DNA of 64,000 nt. Origin: CAZDET01 sp964504335 (GTDB lineage Bacteria; Bacteroidota; Bacteroidia; Chitinophagales; Saprospiraceae). Positions 51,884-60,972 of this stretch are shown piece after piece. The stretch covers positions 1 through 64,000 of the forward strand of contig CAZDET010000004.1 of NCBI GenBank assembly GCA_964504335.1. Reading direction: 5' to 3'. Both the position numbers and the translations under genes were made by a program. The notes under the pieces were generated by a model. That model ran no database searches, was not told the origin of the DNA, and worked only from the letters and a program-made list of their open reading frames with translations. Numbering within the stretch: position 1 is the stretch's first letter; each line of letters starts with the position of its first letter.

Positions 51884-52455
51884 GCCAGGAGCAGGAGCGC
51901 GTACCTTTTCTGCAAATCGACGATTCGGAGTCAGCAGCTTACCTGCGGCAGCTTGGGCGGATGTACCTGCGGCAGCAATTTGCCGGTTACGAGGCCGAGC
52001 GGCGGCAAGCCAGTCGCCGTCGGCTCCGGTTGCTATCGGCTGCGGCGGCTGTATTAGTCGCATTGGCGGTGGGGCTTTGGTGGCTGACTCCTGCGGCAAG
52101 TGTTCCTTCACCGCCGGTGGTCTTTAGCCAATACTACGAATCTTATCCGGAGCCGGCGGCGGTGCGAGGAGCAGCGGCATTACCCGAGGCCTCCGAACAG
52201 TTGCGGTTGTATACTGCGGTGGAGTTACTGGGGGCCGAAAATGCGGAAGTATCCTTTTTAAAAGCCGAATTTTCCAGCCTGGCCGAAGAAAGTCCCCTGT
52301 TCGAATTACAGGCCAAATGGTACCTGTCACTTGCCTATCTAAAGTGGTCGAAGCCCGAGGAGGCCGTACCGCTGTGGAGAGAATTGGTGGCCGCCGGCGA
52401 TTATCGCTCGAAAGAAGCGAGGGAGCTCCTCGGGTGGTACGACGATTTCCAATAA
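51880..52455 (+). CDS. Single-pass membrane protein coupled to sigma factor (putative anti-sigma-like)
   Basis: Unrecognised 191-aa protein. Residues 1-45 form a cytosolic stretch with LRQLGRMYLRQQFAGYEAERRQ. One membrane segment lies at about 52-70 (LRLLSAAAAVLVALAVGLWWL). A periplasmic part of about 120 residues ends with helical TPR-like pairs (LFELQAKWYLSLAYLKWSKPEEAVPLWRELVAAG). The ATG at 51880 overlaps the sigma stop by 4 bases. Topology and coupling fit a membrane regulator of the sigma factor, but no anti-sigma domain (zinc-binding ASD) is visible. Its last 55 bases overlap the 3' end of the CHAT gene on the other strand. Confidence 0.6.
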   Translation: MSQEQERVPFLQIDDSESAAYLRQLGRMYLRQQFAGYEAERRQASRRRLRLLSAAAAVLVALAVGLWWLTPAASVPSPPVVFSQYYESYPEPAAVRGAAALPEASEQLRLYTAVELLGAENAEVSFLKAEFSSLAEESPLFELQAKWYLSLAYLKWSKPEEAVPLWRELVAAGDYRSKEARELLGWYDDFQ

Positions 52456-55373
52456 ACCAATCCGACGAGTACAATACCCAGCAGCAGTCCGGCCATAGCC
52501 AGATAACGGCGACCGGAAAAAGACAAAGGAGCCGCGTTGCCGTAGAAATGCCAATTGGCCCAGTAGTAAGGAGTGGTATGTTCGGGAGACGCTTTTTCCA
52601 AATAGTGTTGCAACGCTCGCTGTAACGCGCGATCCTTGGCGACCCCTTCCTTAAGCAACTCGTAGAAGCGCTGCATAATCAAAGCGGCAGCCCGATCGTC
52701 GACCGACCAATTGGAAGCCAAAACAGACCTTGCTCCGGCGTAGTGAAAAGCACGCACCAGATGGCGTAAGTCGCCGGAGGTAGAATCGGGGCTGGCGGTG
52801 CCGTGACACGCACTCAGCACCAGCAAATCGCAGGAGAGGGGGAGGCCATAGACTTCGTCTACGAATAGAAAGCCGTCGTCTTTCCCGGATGCAGCTAGTA
52901 GTACGGTCGGTATCCTTCGATCGTCTACGACGGCGTGCGTAGCCAAATGCAGGAGGCGGTAATGAGCAGCCTGTTCTTTTAGGAAGGTCTCCGTGGCGGC
53001 ACTTCCGGTTACGAGTCGGCTTGGGAAGTGCGCCAATCCCTGAACAACTTCGGTGTAGTTATACCGGAGTGGCTGGAGGCGAAGTGAGTCAAGTAGCTCC
53101 GGATCGACCTTTGGGGCGAGACCGACGGTGAGCAGGCCATTGGCGGATGGAGGAGGCGGTGTAAGGGATCGGGTACTGGTCATTGATCGCAGCGCATAGT
53201 GTTTGGCCAGATACTCCAACTTTCGGTAATTGACTTCCGCAGGGGCCGGTTGGGTGAGGAGGGCCGACCAGGGAAAAGTGGCAAATCGACCGTTGCCGAA
53301 GAAGATCAACCGATCAATGGGCGGAGCGAGGTCCGTCGTAAACGGCCCCATCAGGACCTGGAAAAGATCGTATGCGGCACGACTGTATTCGGCATATGCC
53401 TGTTTGGAATTGGTGGTAAAAAATGCGGGATCGGCACATAGATGGCTGAAGCGATTGATTGCAGTGCTGAATTCCGGGCTTTTCGGTAGCCGGTGGTAGC
53501 GTAATCGGGTCTTCGTCAGGCAAAAAAAATAGTAGGTATCATCCGATTCGTACCAGCGCAGGAGTGCAGTTTTCCCATCGGTTAGGAATTGCTGTCTCAA
53601 TAGTTCGATCGAGGTGCGGGGAGGCGCGAATTTGAAATGATAGTACTTGGGGGCTACCGTTTCGATTTCCTGCATCAACTGCCGATAGGCTAACTGTAGG
53701 GCATCCAATTGGTGGCTCCAGACCTCCAGCTGGGGAGGGCGGCTCGATTCGCATCGCTGTTCTTCGCGTCGGACCTTTTCCTGATATTCGAACAGTGCGG
53801 CTTCCAGCTCCCGCTCCCGGGCCAGAAATTCGGGAGGGACACCGGAAAAATGGGCGGCCGAATTCTGCCGGGCGGCAGCGACCAACTCCCAGGCAATGCC
53901 CTGTTGGGCAAGCTCGAATGCTTTCGACAAATGATCAGCGTGGCCGTCGAGGCGATGGTGTTCCAACGCGATTTCCACTGCGATGGTCACAATGGATTGC
54001 ACTTGTTTGCGCCAAAACCGGCGGGCGGCAAAACCGATCGGTCGCTGGCAAAGCTCCTCCAATACGTCAATAGTGCTTCGGCTGGCACTGTCGGCTGCTT
54101 CCAGCAATTGCGCTTTCTGTGTTTGTTGATATTGCTTCCAAAGCAGGGCGGTTTTTCCGGCGAAGGCTTCCAATAAATACGGGCCGCTGTGAAGTGGTAG
54201 CTGGTTCAGCCAGTCCTCCGAAGTCATCGGGTGCGGCAACAAGCGATCGATTGCCTGATTATAGGTAGATAAAGCTGTTTGGGACGCGCCACTTTCCCGA
54301 AGCGCCTCCGCCAGGTAGGTCTGGCAGGCACCGGTCAGCGGGTGGGTTGGTCCGAAGACCTGTTCGCGGAAGGCAAGTGCTTCGCGGAAATAGGGTAGGG
54401 CGGCATTGGGATTGCCCGCAGCCTGCAGGCTGCTTCCTTCTTCGACGAGCGCCGCTGCCCGGTCTTTATTCAGCACGGGGGTGTACAGCAACGCCCGATC
54501 GTAGTAGGCAAGGGCGGATTCGGATTGATCGAGTTGCCAGTACATGTCGCCCGTAGCTTCGAGCAGATAGCGCAAATATCCCGGCTTTGTTGCTCCGTAT
54601 TTCATCCAACTTTCCTCCGCTTGCAGGTAATGCTCGAGGGCGCGTTCGTATTCGGCCATTTCGTAATACACAGAGCCAATGTGATAATGCGCCAGGGAAA
54701 TTTCGGGATGAAGCGGATCGGAGAACTGGTCGTATACCTCAAACTGGCGGGTGTAAAATTGCCGGGCGGCGTCGAAGTCGCCCATGACGCGGTGCATATT
54801 GCCCAACCGCCGCGCCAGAAACGCCCACCGAATCGGATCGCTGGAGGCGGACCAACTCCCGAACGCCTGCAGGTAGCCCCCTACGGCTCGGGGTATGTTC
54901 CCGGTTGTGCCCTGGATAACGACTGCGTCGAGATAGATCCAGTAGGAAGAAAACTGGTGGGCCAGCGTGGAGTCATTCAAGGCCGTTAGCCGGCCGAGGC
55001 GGATACATTGCCGGGCAGCCGACCACTCCGCCTGGCGGATATATTGCTCGGCAATCACGGCAATGGCATGCAGAAACGGACCTGATACTTCCCCGTGAGG
55101 GGCTTCGAAAGATTCGAATGCCCGTGCTAGTTGCGCGGTAGCCACTACCGCCTGGCTATCCCGGCGGAGCCAATCGAGCAATTCCACCCGGCGGGCCAAC
55201 AGGTCGATGTGTTGCCACCCGGTGGGCTGGTTGGCGAGACCGGCTTCCACCTGCGCCAAAGCCTGATCCCACCTGCCGCTTCGGATGTGCTGGAGGAGGG
55301 TACCGGAAGGTTGGGCGGTACCGAGTAAACTGACCGCCAACAACCCACTAATCAGCCACCATTGTTGCCGCAT
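52401..55373 (-). CDS. TPR-CHAT caspase-fold protein, membrane-anchored
   Basis: Protein of 990 aa. N-terminal signal peptide (MRQQWWLISGLLAVSLLGTAQ). Residues about 30-430 hold tetratricopeptide repeats (e.g. FDAARQFYTRQFEVYDQFSD, AEYERALEHYLQAEESWMKYG, ESALAYYDRALLYTP, NAALPYFREALAFREQVFG). The CHAT domain is C-terminal (about 640-945). The caspase-like dyad is present: His near 811 in LHLATHAVV and Cys near 855 in LSACHGTA. A final membrane helix (LAMAGLLLGIVLVGLVYW) follows. CHAT peptidases cleave partner proteins on signal. It lies 39 bases downstream of the OmpA gene and convergent to the sigma/TM pair. Confidence 0.88.
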   Translation of the reverse strand: MRQQWWLISGLLAVSLLGTAQPSGTLLQHIRSGRWDQALAQVEAGLANQPTGWQHIDLLARRVELLDWLRRDSQAVVATAQLARAFESFEAPHGEVSGPFLHAIAVIAEQYIRQAEWSAARQCIRLGRLTALNDSTLAHQFSSYWIYLDAVVIQGTTGNIPRAVGGYLQAFGSWSASSDPIRWAFLARRLGNMHRVMGDFDAARQFYTRQFEVYDQFSDPLHPEISLAHYHIGSVYYEMAEYERALEHYLQAEESWMKYGATKPGYLRYLLEATGDMYWQLDQSESALAYYDRALLYTPVLNKDRAAALVEEGSSLQAAGNPNAALPYFREALAFREQVFGPTHPLTGACQTYLAEALRESGASQTALSTYNQAIDRLLPHPMTSEDWLNQLPLHSGPYLLEAFAGKTALLWKQYQQTQKAQLLEAADSASRSTIDVLEELCQRPIGFAARRFWRKQVQSIVTIAVEIALEHHRLDGHADHLSKAFELAQQGIAWELVAAARQNSAAHFSGVPPEFLARERELEAALFEYQEKVRREEQRCESSRPPQLEVWSHQLDALQLAYRQLMQEIETVAPKYYHFKFAPPRTSIELLRQQFLTDGKTALLRWYESDDTYYFFCLTKTRLRYHRLPKSPEFSTAINRFSHLCADPAFFTTNSKQAYAEYSRAAYDLFQVLMGPFTTDLAPPIDRLIFFGNGRFATFPWSALLTQPAPAEVNYRKLEYLAKHYALRSMTSTRSLTPPPPSANGLLTVGLAPKVDPELLDSLRLQPLRYNYTEVVQGLAHFPSRLVTGSAATETFLKEQAAHYRLLHLATHAVVDDRRIPTVLLAASGKDDGFLFVDEVYGLPLSCDLLVLSACHGTASPDSTSGDLRHLVRAFHYAGARSVLASNWSVDDRAAALIMQRFYELLKEGVAKDRALQRALQHYLEKASPEHTTPYYWANWHFYGNAAPLSFSGRRYLAMAGLLLGIVLVGLVYWKSSYHPRSSLASFER

Positions 55374-55412
55374 TTTCCAGGTAGAATGATCTACCTGAAG
55401 GTACGATATGCG

Positions 55413-56657
55413 CTAGACTTTTACGAATTCCACCCGACGGTTCATGGCCTTGCCTTCCGGGGTATCGTTGCTTTGCAAGGGTTCCGATTCGCCCGCGCCC
55501 TCGGAGGTGAGGCGATTGGCTTGAATGCCCATTTCCGTCAGGGCCTGTACGACGGCAGCCGCCCGCTTTTGGGACAGCGTCAGGTTGTAGTCGTCGGAGC
55601 CGTCGCTATCGGTATGCCCCACGACTCGAAACTTCACGGAGGGGTTCGCCTGCATCAAATCGGCAATCCGCTTTACTTCCGCGTAGGAGCGGGGGATGAT
55701 ACGGTCGCTATCGACCTCAAAGAGAATATTGTGGGTGACAATTTTCCCCTTGATGATTTCTTCATCGTACTTCGGGTGCGCCCCTTCTGCGATGCGTACA
55801 TTATCAATCATGAATAGCGTCTCGCTGTCTCTGGTGGTGCAGCAATTATTAAAATGGAACTTTTGAAATGGGCCTTCGATCCGGACGTTAATCAAGCGGT
55901 ATTGATCGAAATAGGCTTTGAGGCTGCCGCGGTTGTAGGAGACGGAAATGTGGTGCCAGGAGTTATAGAAATCTTCCTTCGTGGTTTCCGGAATCGCGCC
56001 GTCCTGATAGCCGCGTGCTGAGATGCTGCCCATTCCGAGGCTCATGGATAATGTAGTTTTGCGGGTGCTGACATCGGTGAAATTCACGTAGTAGTTATAA
56101 CTGGCGTTGTAGGGTGGCCCCTTGAGATAGACGTCGAACTCCAGGGTAAATCGTTCGGGCAGTTCGAAGGAATCTTCGAAGTTGGGAGCCGTCGTGGATG
56201 TCCAGCGGAGGGCTTTCGATTGGTCGGTATTCGTTTTGACGGTTTCGATCTCCCCTTTGATAAATTTCCACTTGGAGGGAATTTCACCGACTTCTTCGGC
56301 CTCAAAGTCATCGAAGTAAATGATTTCGGCACCTGGCTTGAAGTCGTAGCGCACACTCCACAGCTCGATATCTTCGGTATCTGCGCCCCCGTTATCCTGC
56401 ACAGAGTCCGAATTGCCGTCGGCGGCGTTGGGGTCGGACTCTTGGTTTTTCTTTTTGTTTTTCTTGTCCTTTTTCTTGAAAAGCCCTTTAATTGAGTTGA
56501 AGGCTTTATCAACGCCTTGCTCTGCTTCGCGCGCCACGTTTTCTTCGGCGCGGTTTTTTGTTCTTTGTTTGGTGCGATCAACTACCTGGGCGTCTATCAA
56601 CAAGGGAATGACCATTAACAGGAGCAAGGCACCGATGCGGATTGGGTGGATTTCCAT
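55413..56657 (-). CDS. OmpA-family protein with LamG-like domain
   Basis: Exported protein of 414 aa. Signal peptide at 1-23 (LLLMVIPLLIDAQ). A lysine-rich, low-complexity stretch (about 25-75: KKKDKKNKKKNQ) precedes a concanavalin-like sugar/peptide-binding sandwich (about 100-290: ERFTLEFDVYLKGPPYNASY, YNSWHHISVSYN). A C-terminal OmpA domain (about 300-414) ends the protein: VGHTDSDGSDDYNLTLSQKRAAAVVQAL, then AMNRRVEF. It would tether the sandwich domain to peptidoglycan. First gene of a two-gene minus unit with the CHAT protein. Confidence 0.85.
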   Translation of the reverse strand: MEIHPIRIGALLLLMVIPLLIDAQVVDRTKQRTKNRAEENVAREAEQGVDKAFNSIKGLFKKKDKKNKKKNQESDPNAADGNSDSVQDNGGADTEDIELWSVRYDFKPGAEIIYFDDFEAEEVGEIPSKWKFIKGEIETVKTNTDQSKALRWTSTTAPNFEDSFELPERFTLEFDVYLKGPPYNASYNYYVNFTDVSTRKTTLSMSLGMGSISARGYQDGAIPETTKEDFYNSWHHISVSYNRGSLKAYFDQYRLINVRIEGPFQKFHFNNCCTTRDSETLFMIDNVRIAEGAHPKYDEEIIKGKIVTHNILFEVDSDRIIPRSYAEVKRIADLMQANPSVKFRVVGHTDSDGSDDYNLTLSQKRAAAVVQALTEMGIQANRLTSEGAGESEPLQSNDTPEGKAMNRRVEFVKV

Positions 56658-56899
56658 ACTTTTTTCTCGTTAGTGTATGCCCGGCGCAAAACGTAACCAT
56701 ATAGGTGGTTATTTTTTAATCTGTGTGTTAATCAGACCCAATTGGCGGTGTTATACTTTCGTTAATCCGTGGGCCTGGCCGATCCTCCCGTCAAATAAGC
56801 CGTAGTTTTATTCAGTTAAGGAAAAAGACACCCCAACAAATATCACGAAACAGCGAAGAGCACAGTTCCTACGGGGGCCTTCCGCTCACACAAATCCGA

Positions 56900-58264
56900 A
56901 TGCAGGCAGGGGGAAAAATAGGATGGCTGAGTGCAACGGCAGTAGTCGTAGCCAATATGGTGGGGACCGGAGCATTTACGACCTTGGGTTTTCAGCTCAA
57001 TTACGTAGATAATATTTGGTCGGTCCTGCTATTGTGGTTTATTGGGGGCGTGTTGGCCCTGTTTGGGGCGTTCACCTACGCCGAACTCGGCGTACGGCTA
57101 CCGAAAAGCGGGGGCGAATACCATTTTCTTGGGCGGATATTTCATCCCTACATTGGATACTTAAGTGGGTGGGTTAGCCTGACCGTTGGATTTGCGGCCT
57201 CCATTGCACTGGCGGCCATGGCCATCGGCGAGTACCTGTCTCCGGCAAATCGACCCGTTAGTGTGATGCTAGCCTGCATTGCCATTCTGCTGGTCTCACT
57301 GATGCACTCCTTTAATCTTCGGCAGAGTAGTCACTTTCAAAATAGCCTGACCTCGTTCAAATTGGTGATCATGCTCGTGCTCGTCGGCGCGGGTTTAATG
57401 TTACCGGCTCCCTCGGGCGACGTCGACTGGTCGGCCCCGACCGCAGCAAATCTATTGCCGCCGGAGGCGGCTATCGGGTTGATCTTTGTGTTTTACGCCT
57501 TTTCCGGATGGAATGCCGCCGCCTATATTACCGGCGAGATTGATCGCCCTGAGCGCAACCTTCCCCGGGCGCTGATCATCGGAACGGTATTAGTCAGTTT
57601 GTTATTTATCGGTTTGCAATTGGCCTTTTTGCGGCAGGTTCCCCTGGAGGAAATACGCGACCGGGTCGATATTGGGCAGTTGGCGGCCACTAATATGTTT
57701 GGCCAAACGGGTGGCCAGGTGGTGACGCTGCTGATTACCGGATTGTTGCTGGCCAGCATTAGTGCCATGATCTGGGTGGGGCCGAGGGTCGGCTACGCTA
57801 TGGCGCGCGACAATGAAGGCTGGCAGTTTTTTGCTCAATTGAATGGTCATGGTATTCCAGTGCGGGCGGTATGGCTGCAGGCGGCGATCAGCCTATTTCT
57901 CGTGCTGACTGCTTCCTTTGAGCAGGTATTACTGTACAGTGGATTTGTGTTACAATTATTTACCTTTCTAACCGTCGTTGGGTTGTTTGTCCTCCGGCGG
58001 CAGCAACCCCTAGCGCGCTGGCGCAGCCCGCTATATCCGTTCATTCAAATCATCTTTTTAGCCTTCAGCGCCTGGGCGCTCATCTATCTGCTGATCACTA
58101 AACCGACGGAGAGTCTTCTGGGGTTGTTGAATTTGGTGGCGGGTAGTATTTTTTACCTTTGGAACCGCTACCGCGGAAAGGCAACGGTGCCACAAGCTAT
58201 TTCTTCGGAGGATAACGACGGGCGGCCGAAGCCACAGGTGAACGCAAATTCCCTGGTGGAATAG
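56900..58264 (+). CDS. APC-superfamily amino acid permease
   Basis: Inner-membrane transporter of 454 aa with 12 hydrophobic segments. The start is GWLSATAVVVANMVGTGAF, with the GTG/unwound helix-1 motif of the APC superfamily; SGGEYHFLGRIFHPYIGYLSGW follows, and AFSGWNAAAYITGEIDRPERNLPRAL is the central family signature. Probably moves an amino acid with protons or as an exchanger; substrate unknown. The 242-base region before it is divergent with the OmpA gene and holds no clear -7 element. Confidence 0.88.
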   Translation: MQAGGKIGWLSATAVVVANMVGTGAFTTLGFQLNYVDNIWSVLLLWFIGGVLALFGAFTYAELGVRLPKSGGEYHFLGRIFHPYIGYLSGWVSLTVGFAASIALAAMAIGEYLSPANRPVSVMLACIAILLVSLMHSFNLRQSSHFQNSLTSFKLVIMLVLVGAGLMLPAPSGDVDWSAPTAANLLPPEAAIGLIFVFYAFSGWNAAAYITGEIDRPERNLPRALIIGTVLVSLLFIGLQLAFLRQVPLEEIRDRVDIGQLAATNMFGQTGGQVVTLLITGLLLASISAMIWVGPRVGYAMARDNEGWQFFAQLNGHGIPVRAVWLQAAISLFLVLTASFEQVLLYSGFVLQLFTFLTVVGLFVLRRQQPLARWRSPLYPFIQIIFLAFSAWALIYLLITKPTESLLGLLNLVAGSIFYLWNRYRGKATVPQAISSEDNDGRPKPQVNANSLVE

Positions 58265-58354
58265 CCGGATCGCATGGCTTTTCGCACAACTTAGCGCAGA
58301 CTTGATGAGTTTAGACATGATGTATTGTTCTTGTTGCCCAAATCCGGCAATTGC

Positions 58355-59101
58355 ATGATTATTACCAACATTCTTTACCACATAGGCCGATATTTTAAGC
58401 TGCTCGGTACTGCCATCGCTCGCCCTGAGAAGTTCTCCATGTATTACAAGGAGACAATCAGGCAAATGGATGATATTGGGGTGGGGTCCTTATTCATCGT
58501 CATTCTCATTTCTATTTTTATTGGTGCGGTGACGGCCGTACAATTCGCCTACCAGTTGAGGGACAGCTTTGTACCAAATTACTGGATCGGCTACATCGTT
58601 CGGGATATTGCCATCATCGAAATGGCTCCCACCATTACCTGCCTCGTGCTGGCAGGGAAGGTTGGCTCAAATCTAGCTTCTGAGTTGGGCGGGATGCGCC
58701 AAAAAGAGCACATCGATGCGATGGAGATCATGGGCGTCAATACGGCTGCGTATCTGATTATGCCGAAGATCATCGCAGCGATGGTCGTTATCCCGATGCT
58801 GGTAGCTATTTCTGCCTTCGTGAGTATGATCGGAGGCTACATTGCTACGGTTCCGACGGGCACCGTCACGGATGCCGAGTACATTCAGGGGCTGCGCTCC
58901 TTTTTCGAAGAGCGCAACGTCACGATTATGTTTGCCAAGTCAGCTGTTTTTGCCTTCCTGCTCACCTCGGTGAGCAGTTATCAGGGCTATTTCGTACGTG
59001 GAGGGAGCATCGAACTCGGGCGCGCCAGTACCAATGCCGTGGTATTTAGTGACATCCTGATTCTATTATTTGATTACATTATCGCCGTTCTGCTTACCTA
59101 A
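58355..59101 (+). CDS. mlaE: MlaE-family ABC permease
   Basis: Membrane part of the Mla-type lipid transport ABC system that keeps the outer membrane asymmetric. The 248-aa protein has five or six hydrophobic segments and the MlaE motif LAGKVGSNLASELGGMRQKEHIDAMEIMGVN. The C-terminal region, STNAVVFSDILILLFDYIIAVLL, is typical. The ATG at 58355 is chosen over the frame opening at 58325. It is followed by its ATPase with a 26-base gap. The MCE-domain protein that usually completes the set is not adjacent. Confidence 0.9.
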   Translation: MIITNILYHIGRYFKLLGTAIARPEKFSMYYKETIRQMDDIGVGSLFIVILISIFIGAVTAVQFAYQLRDSFVPNYWIGYIVRDIAIIEMAPTITCLVLAGKVGSNLASELGGMRQKEHIDAMEIMGVNTAAYLIMPKIIAAMVVIPMLVAISAFVSMIGGYIATVPTGTVTDAEYIQGLRSFFEERNVTIMFAKSAVFAFLLTSVSSYQGYFVRGGSIELGRASTNAVVFSDILILLFDYIIAVLLT

Positions 59102-59127
59102 AGCGGACTGATTTACTCATAACTGGC

Positions 59128-59901
59128 ATGATTCGCACTGTTGATTTAGTGAAGCGATTTGGGGATAATGAGGTGCTGAAAGGCATTTCCACGCAGTTTT
59201 TCCGCGGCAAGACGAATCTGATTATCGGCCGGTCCGGCGCCGGTAAAACCGTGCTACTGAAGCTCCTGATTGGGTTGCTCAAGCCCACCGAGGGTAAAGT
59301 GTACTACGACGACGTCGACTTTTATCAGCTCAGCGACAAGGATATCCGGGCCATCCGCATGAAGGTGGGGATGCTTTTCCAGGGGAATGCCCTCTTCGAT
59401 AGTATGACGATCGAAGAAAATGTCCGCTTCCCATTGGATATGTTTACTACCATGACGCGTAAGGAAAAATCCGATCGGGTTAATTTCTGCCTCGAGCGCG
59501 TCAACCTGTCGAATGTCAACAACCGCTACCCCTCCGAAGCCAGCGGGGGGATGCAAAAACGGGTGGGCATCGCCCGGGCCATCGTCCTGGAACCGGAGTT
59601 TCTCTTCTGCGACGAACCCAACTCCGGGCTCGATCCCGAGACTTCCATCGTAATTGACGAGCTTATCCACGACATCACCGTCGATCAAAATATCACCACC
59701 ATCATCAATACGCACGACATGAACTCGGTGATGGAGATTGGAGAAAACATTATCCTACTCAGCATGGGAAATATCGCCTGGCAAGGCAATAAGCAGGAAG
59801 TACTGACCAGTAAAAACGAAACCCTGGAACAATTTATCTTCGCTTCGCCGTTTCTACAACGGCTGCGCAACGCCGCCCTTGCCCGCGATGCTTCCGAATG
59901 A
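59128..59901 (+). CDS. mlaF: MlaF-type ABC ATP-binding protein
   Basis: ATPase of the lipid transport system, 257 aa. Walker A GRSGAGKTVLL (about 34-44), Q-loop LFQGNALFDSMT, ABC signature ASGGMQKRVGIARAI and Walker B EFLFCDEPNSGLDPETS are all present. The signature ASGGM in place of LSGGQ is normal for MlaF. Length and MKVGMLFQGNALFDS match the family. It would pair with the MlaE permease upstream. Confidence 0.92.
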   Translation: MIRTVDLVKRFGDNEVLKGISTQFFRGKTNLIIGRSGAGKTVLLKLLIGLLKPTEGKVYYDDVDFYQLSDKDIRAIRMKVGMLFQGNALFDSMTIEENVRFPLDMFTTMTRKEKSDRVNFCLERVNLSNVNNRYPSEASGGMQKRVGIARAIVLEPEFLFCDEPNSGLDPETSIVIDELIHDITVDQNITTIINTHDMNSVMEIGENIILLSMGNIAWQGNKQEVLTSKNETLEQFIFASPFLQRLRNAALARDASE

Positions 59902-59913
59902 TTTATTCAATGG

Positions 59914-59945
59914 GTTGCACAAACCGCTAGAAACCCCTATTTTTG
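59914..59945 (+). promoter_or_regulatory. Predicted tRNA-Leu promoter
   Basis: GTTG (59914-59917), 20-base spacer, TATTTTTG (59938-59945): a good fit to the Bacteroidota -33/-7 consensus, 32 bases before the tRNA. Confidence 0.55.
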
Positions 59946-59976
59946 CGTCGCTTTGGGCCAACGGCCCGTCAACCTC

Positions 59977-60060
59977 GCCCAGGTGGTGGAATTGGTAGAC
60001 ACGCTACTTTGAGGGGGTAGTGATCGCAAGATCGTGCAGGTTCGAATCCTGTTCTGGGCA
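59977..60060 (+). tRNA. tRNA-Leu (anticodon GAG)
   Basis: 84 bases folding as a class II tRNA. Acceptor GCCCAGG pairs with TCTGGGC; the D-arm contains GGAATTGGTAGACACG; the anticodon loop TTGAGGG sits between CTACT and GGTAG, giving anticodon GAG (Leu, CUC/CUU codons). A long variable arm (TGATCGCAAGATCG) and the T-arm GCAGG-TTCGAAT-CCTGT complete it. CCA is not encoded. Confidence 0.95.
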
Positions 60061-60074
60061 CTTTTATTAGTTTG

Positions 60075-60147
60075 TTAGATTTCAGACCTTAGCAATTCTT
60101 TCGGGATAAAACTTCCACTAAAATAAATCTAAGGTCTAAAAATCTAA
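60075..60147. repeat. Inverted repeat between tRNA-Leu and nitroreductase
   Basis: TTAGATTTCAGACCTTAG (60075-60092) is matched by a near-perfect inverted copy at 60129-60147 (one substitution and one extra base). It lies between converging transcripts and could act as a two-way terminator. It has the same TTAG-rich look as the palindrome at 62534-62627. Confidence 0.5.
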
Positions 60148-60151
60148 AGGC

Positions 60152-60832
60152 TTACGCTCCCCGATACCACACCAGCACCTCTTCCGCTTTCTTTCTTACC
60201 AAATTGGGTACCCGTGTTTCCGGAGCTGGATAGCCAACTGGAACTAACAGGAACGGCCGTTCGTTGTCGGGGCGATCGAGGATGGTTTGCAGGAAATTCA
60301 TGGGGCTGGGCGTATGGGTGAGCGCCACCATGCCGGCCTGGTGGATAGCGGCTAGCAGGAAGCCGCAGGCTAGCCCTACCGATTCATTGACGTAGTAGTT
60401 TTTGTGCTTCTGGCCGTCGGGGCCATATTCGAAGATGCGCTTGAATACGACGATGATATAGGGCGCAATTTCCAGAAAGGGCTTGTGCCAATCGGTGCCA
60501 AACGGTTGTAAGTCTTCCAGCCATTCGTCACTCATGCGGCCGTGGTAGTTCTCGTATTCCTCCTTCTCGGCGGCCTTGCGGATTTCAGTCTTCAGGGCCG
60601 GATCGGATACCACGCAAAAGGTCCAGGGTTGCTTATGGGCACCCGAAGGCGCGGAGCTGGCGGTGAGAATCACATTCTCGATGAGCTCTTCCGGGATGGG
60701 CTTATCGCTAAATTCCCGGACGGTCCGGCGTTTATCCATAAGCTGGAAAAACTCCCGGCTCGATTTGAGCATTTCGGAAATGGGGTATCGCACGCCGCGA
60801 AGGGGTATGAAATCCGGAGCTGATTCAGACAT
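60152..60832 (-). CDS. Nitroreductase-family FMN protein
   Basis: FMN-dependent oxidoreductase of 226 aa. N-terminal MDKRRTVREFSDKPIPEELIENVILTASSAPSGAHKQPW is the FMN-binding signature (RRxxRxF and SGxxxQPW). The C-terminal FLLVPVGYPAPETRVP holds the second FMN-contact region. The SAPSGAHKQPWTFCVV form resembles the iodotyrosine-deiodinase/BluB side of the family, not NfsB. Substrate unknown. Neighbouring SDR genes are on the same strand but 300 bases upstream. Confidence 0.87.
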   Translation of the reverse strand: MSESAPDFIPLRGVRYPISEMLKSSREFFQLMDKRRTVREFSDKPIPEELIENVILTASSAPSGAHKQPWTFCVVSDPALKTEIRKAAEKEEYENYHGRMSDEWLEDLQPFGTDWHKPFLEIAPYIIVVFKRIFEYGPDGQKHKNYYVNESVGLACGFLLAAIHQAGMVALTHTPSPMNFLQTILDRPDNERPFLLVPVGYPAPETRVPNLVRKKAEEVLVWYRGA

Positions 60833-60972
60833 ATGATATTCAATCTTAAGCCTATTTCTTCAAACAGAGAGTCGATTCTAGTGTTGTAAATCCATCACAC
60901 TTTCCGCGAAAAGCACTTACCATTCCCCATTCATCCATCGGATACCCTGTCACAATTTGCATCATATAGGTG

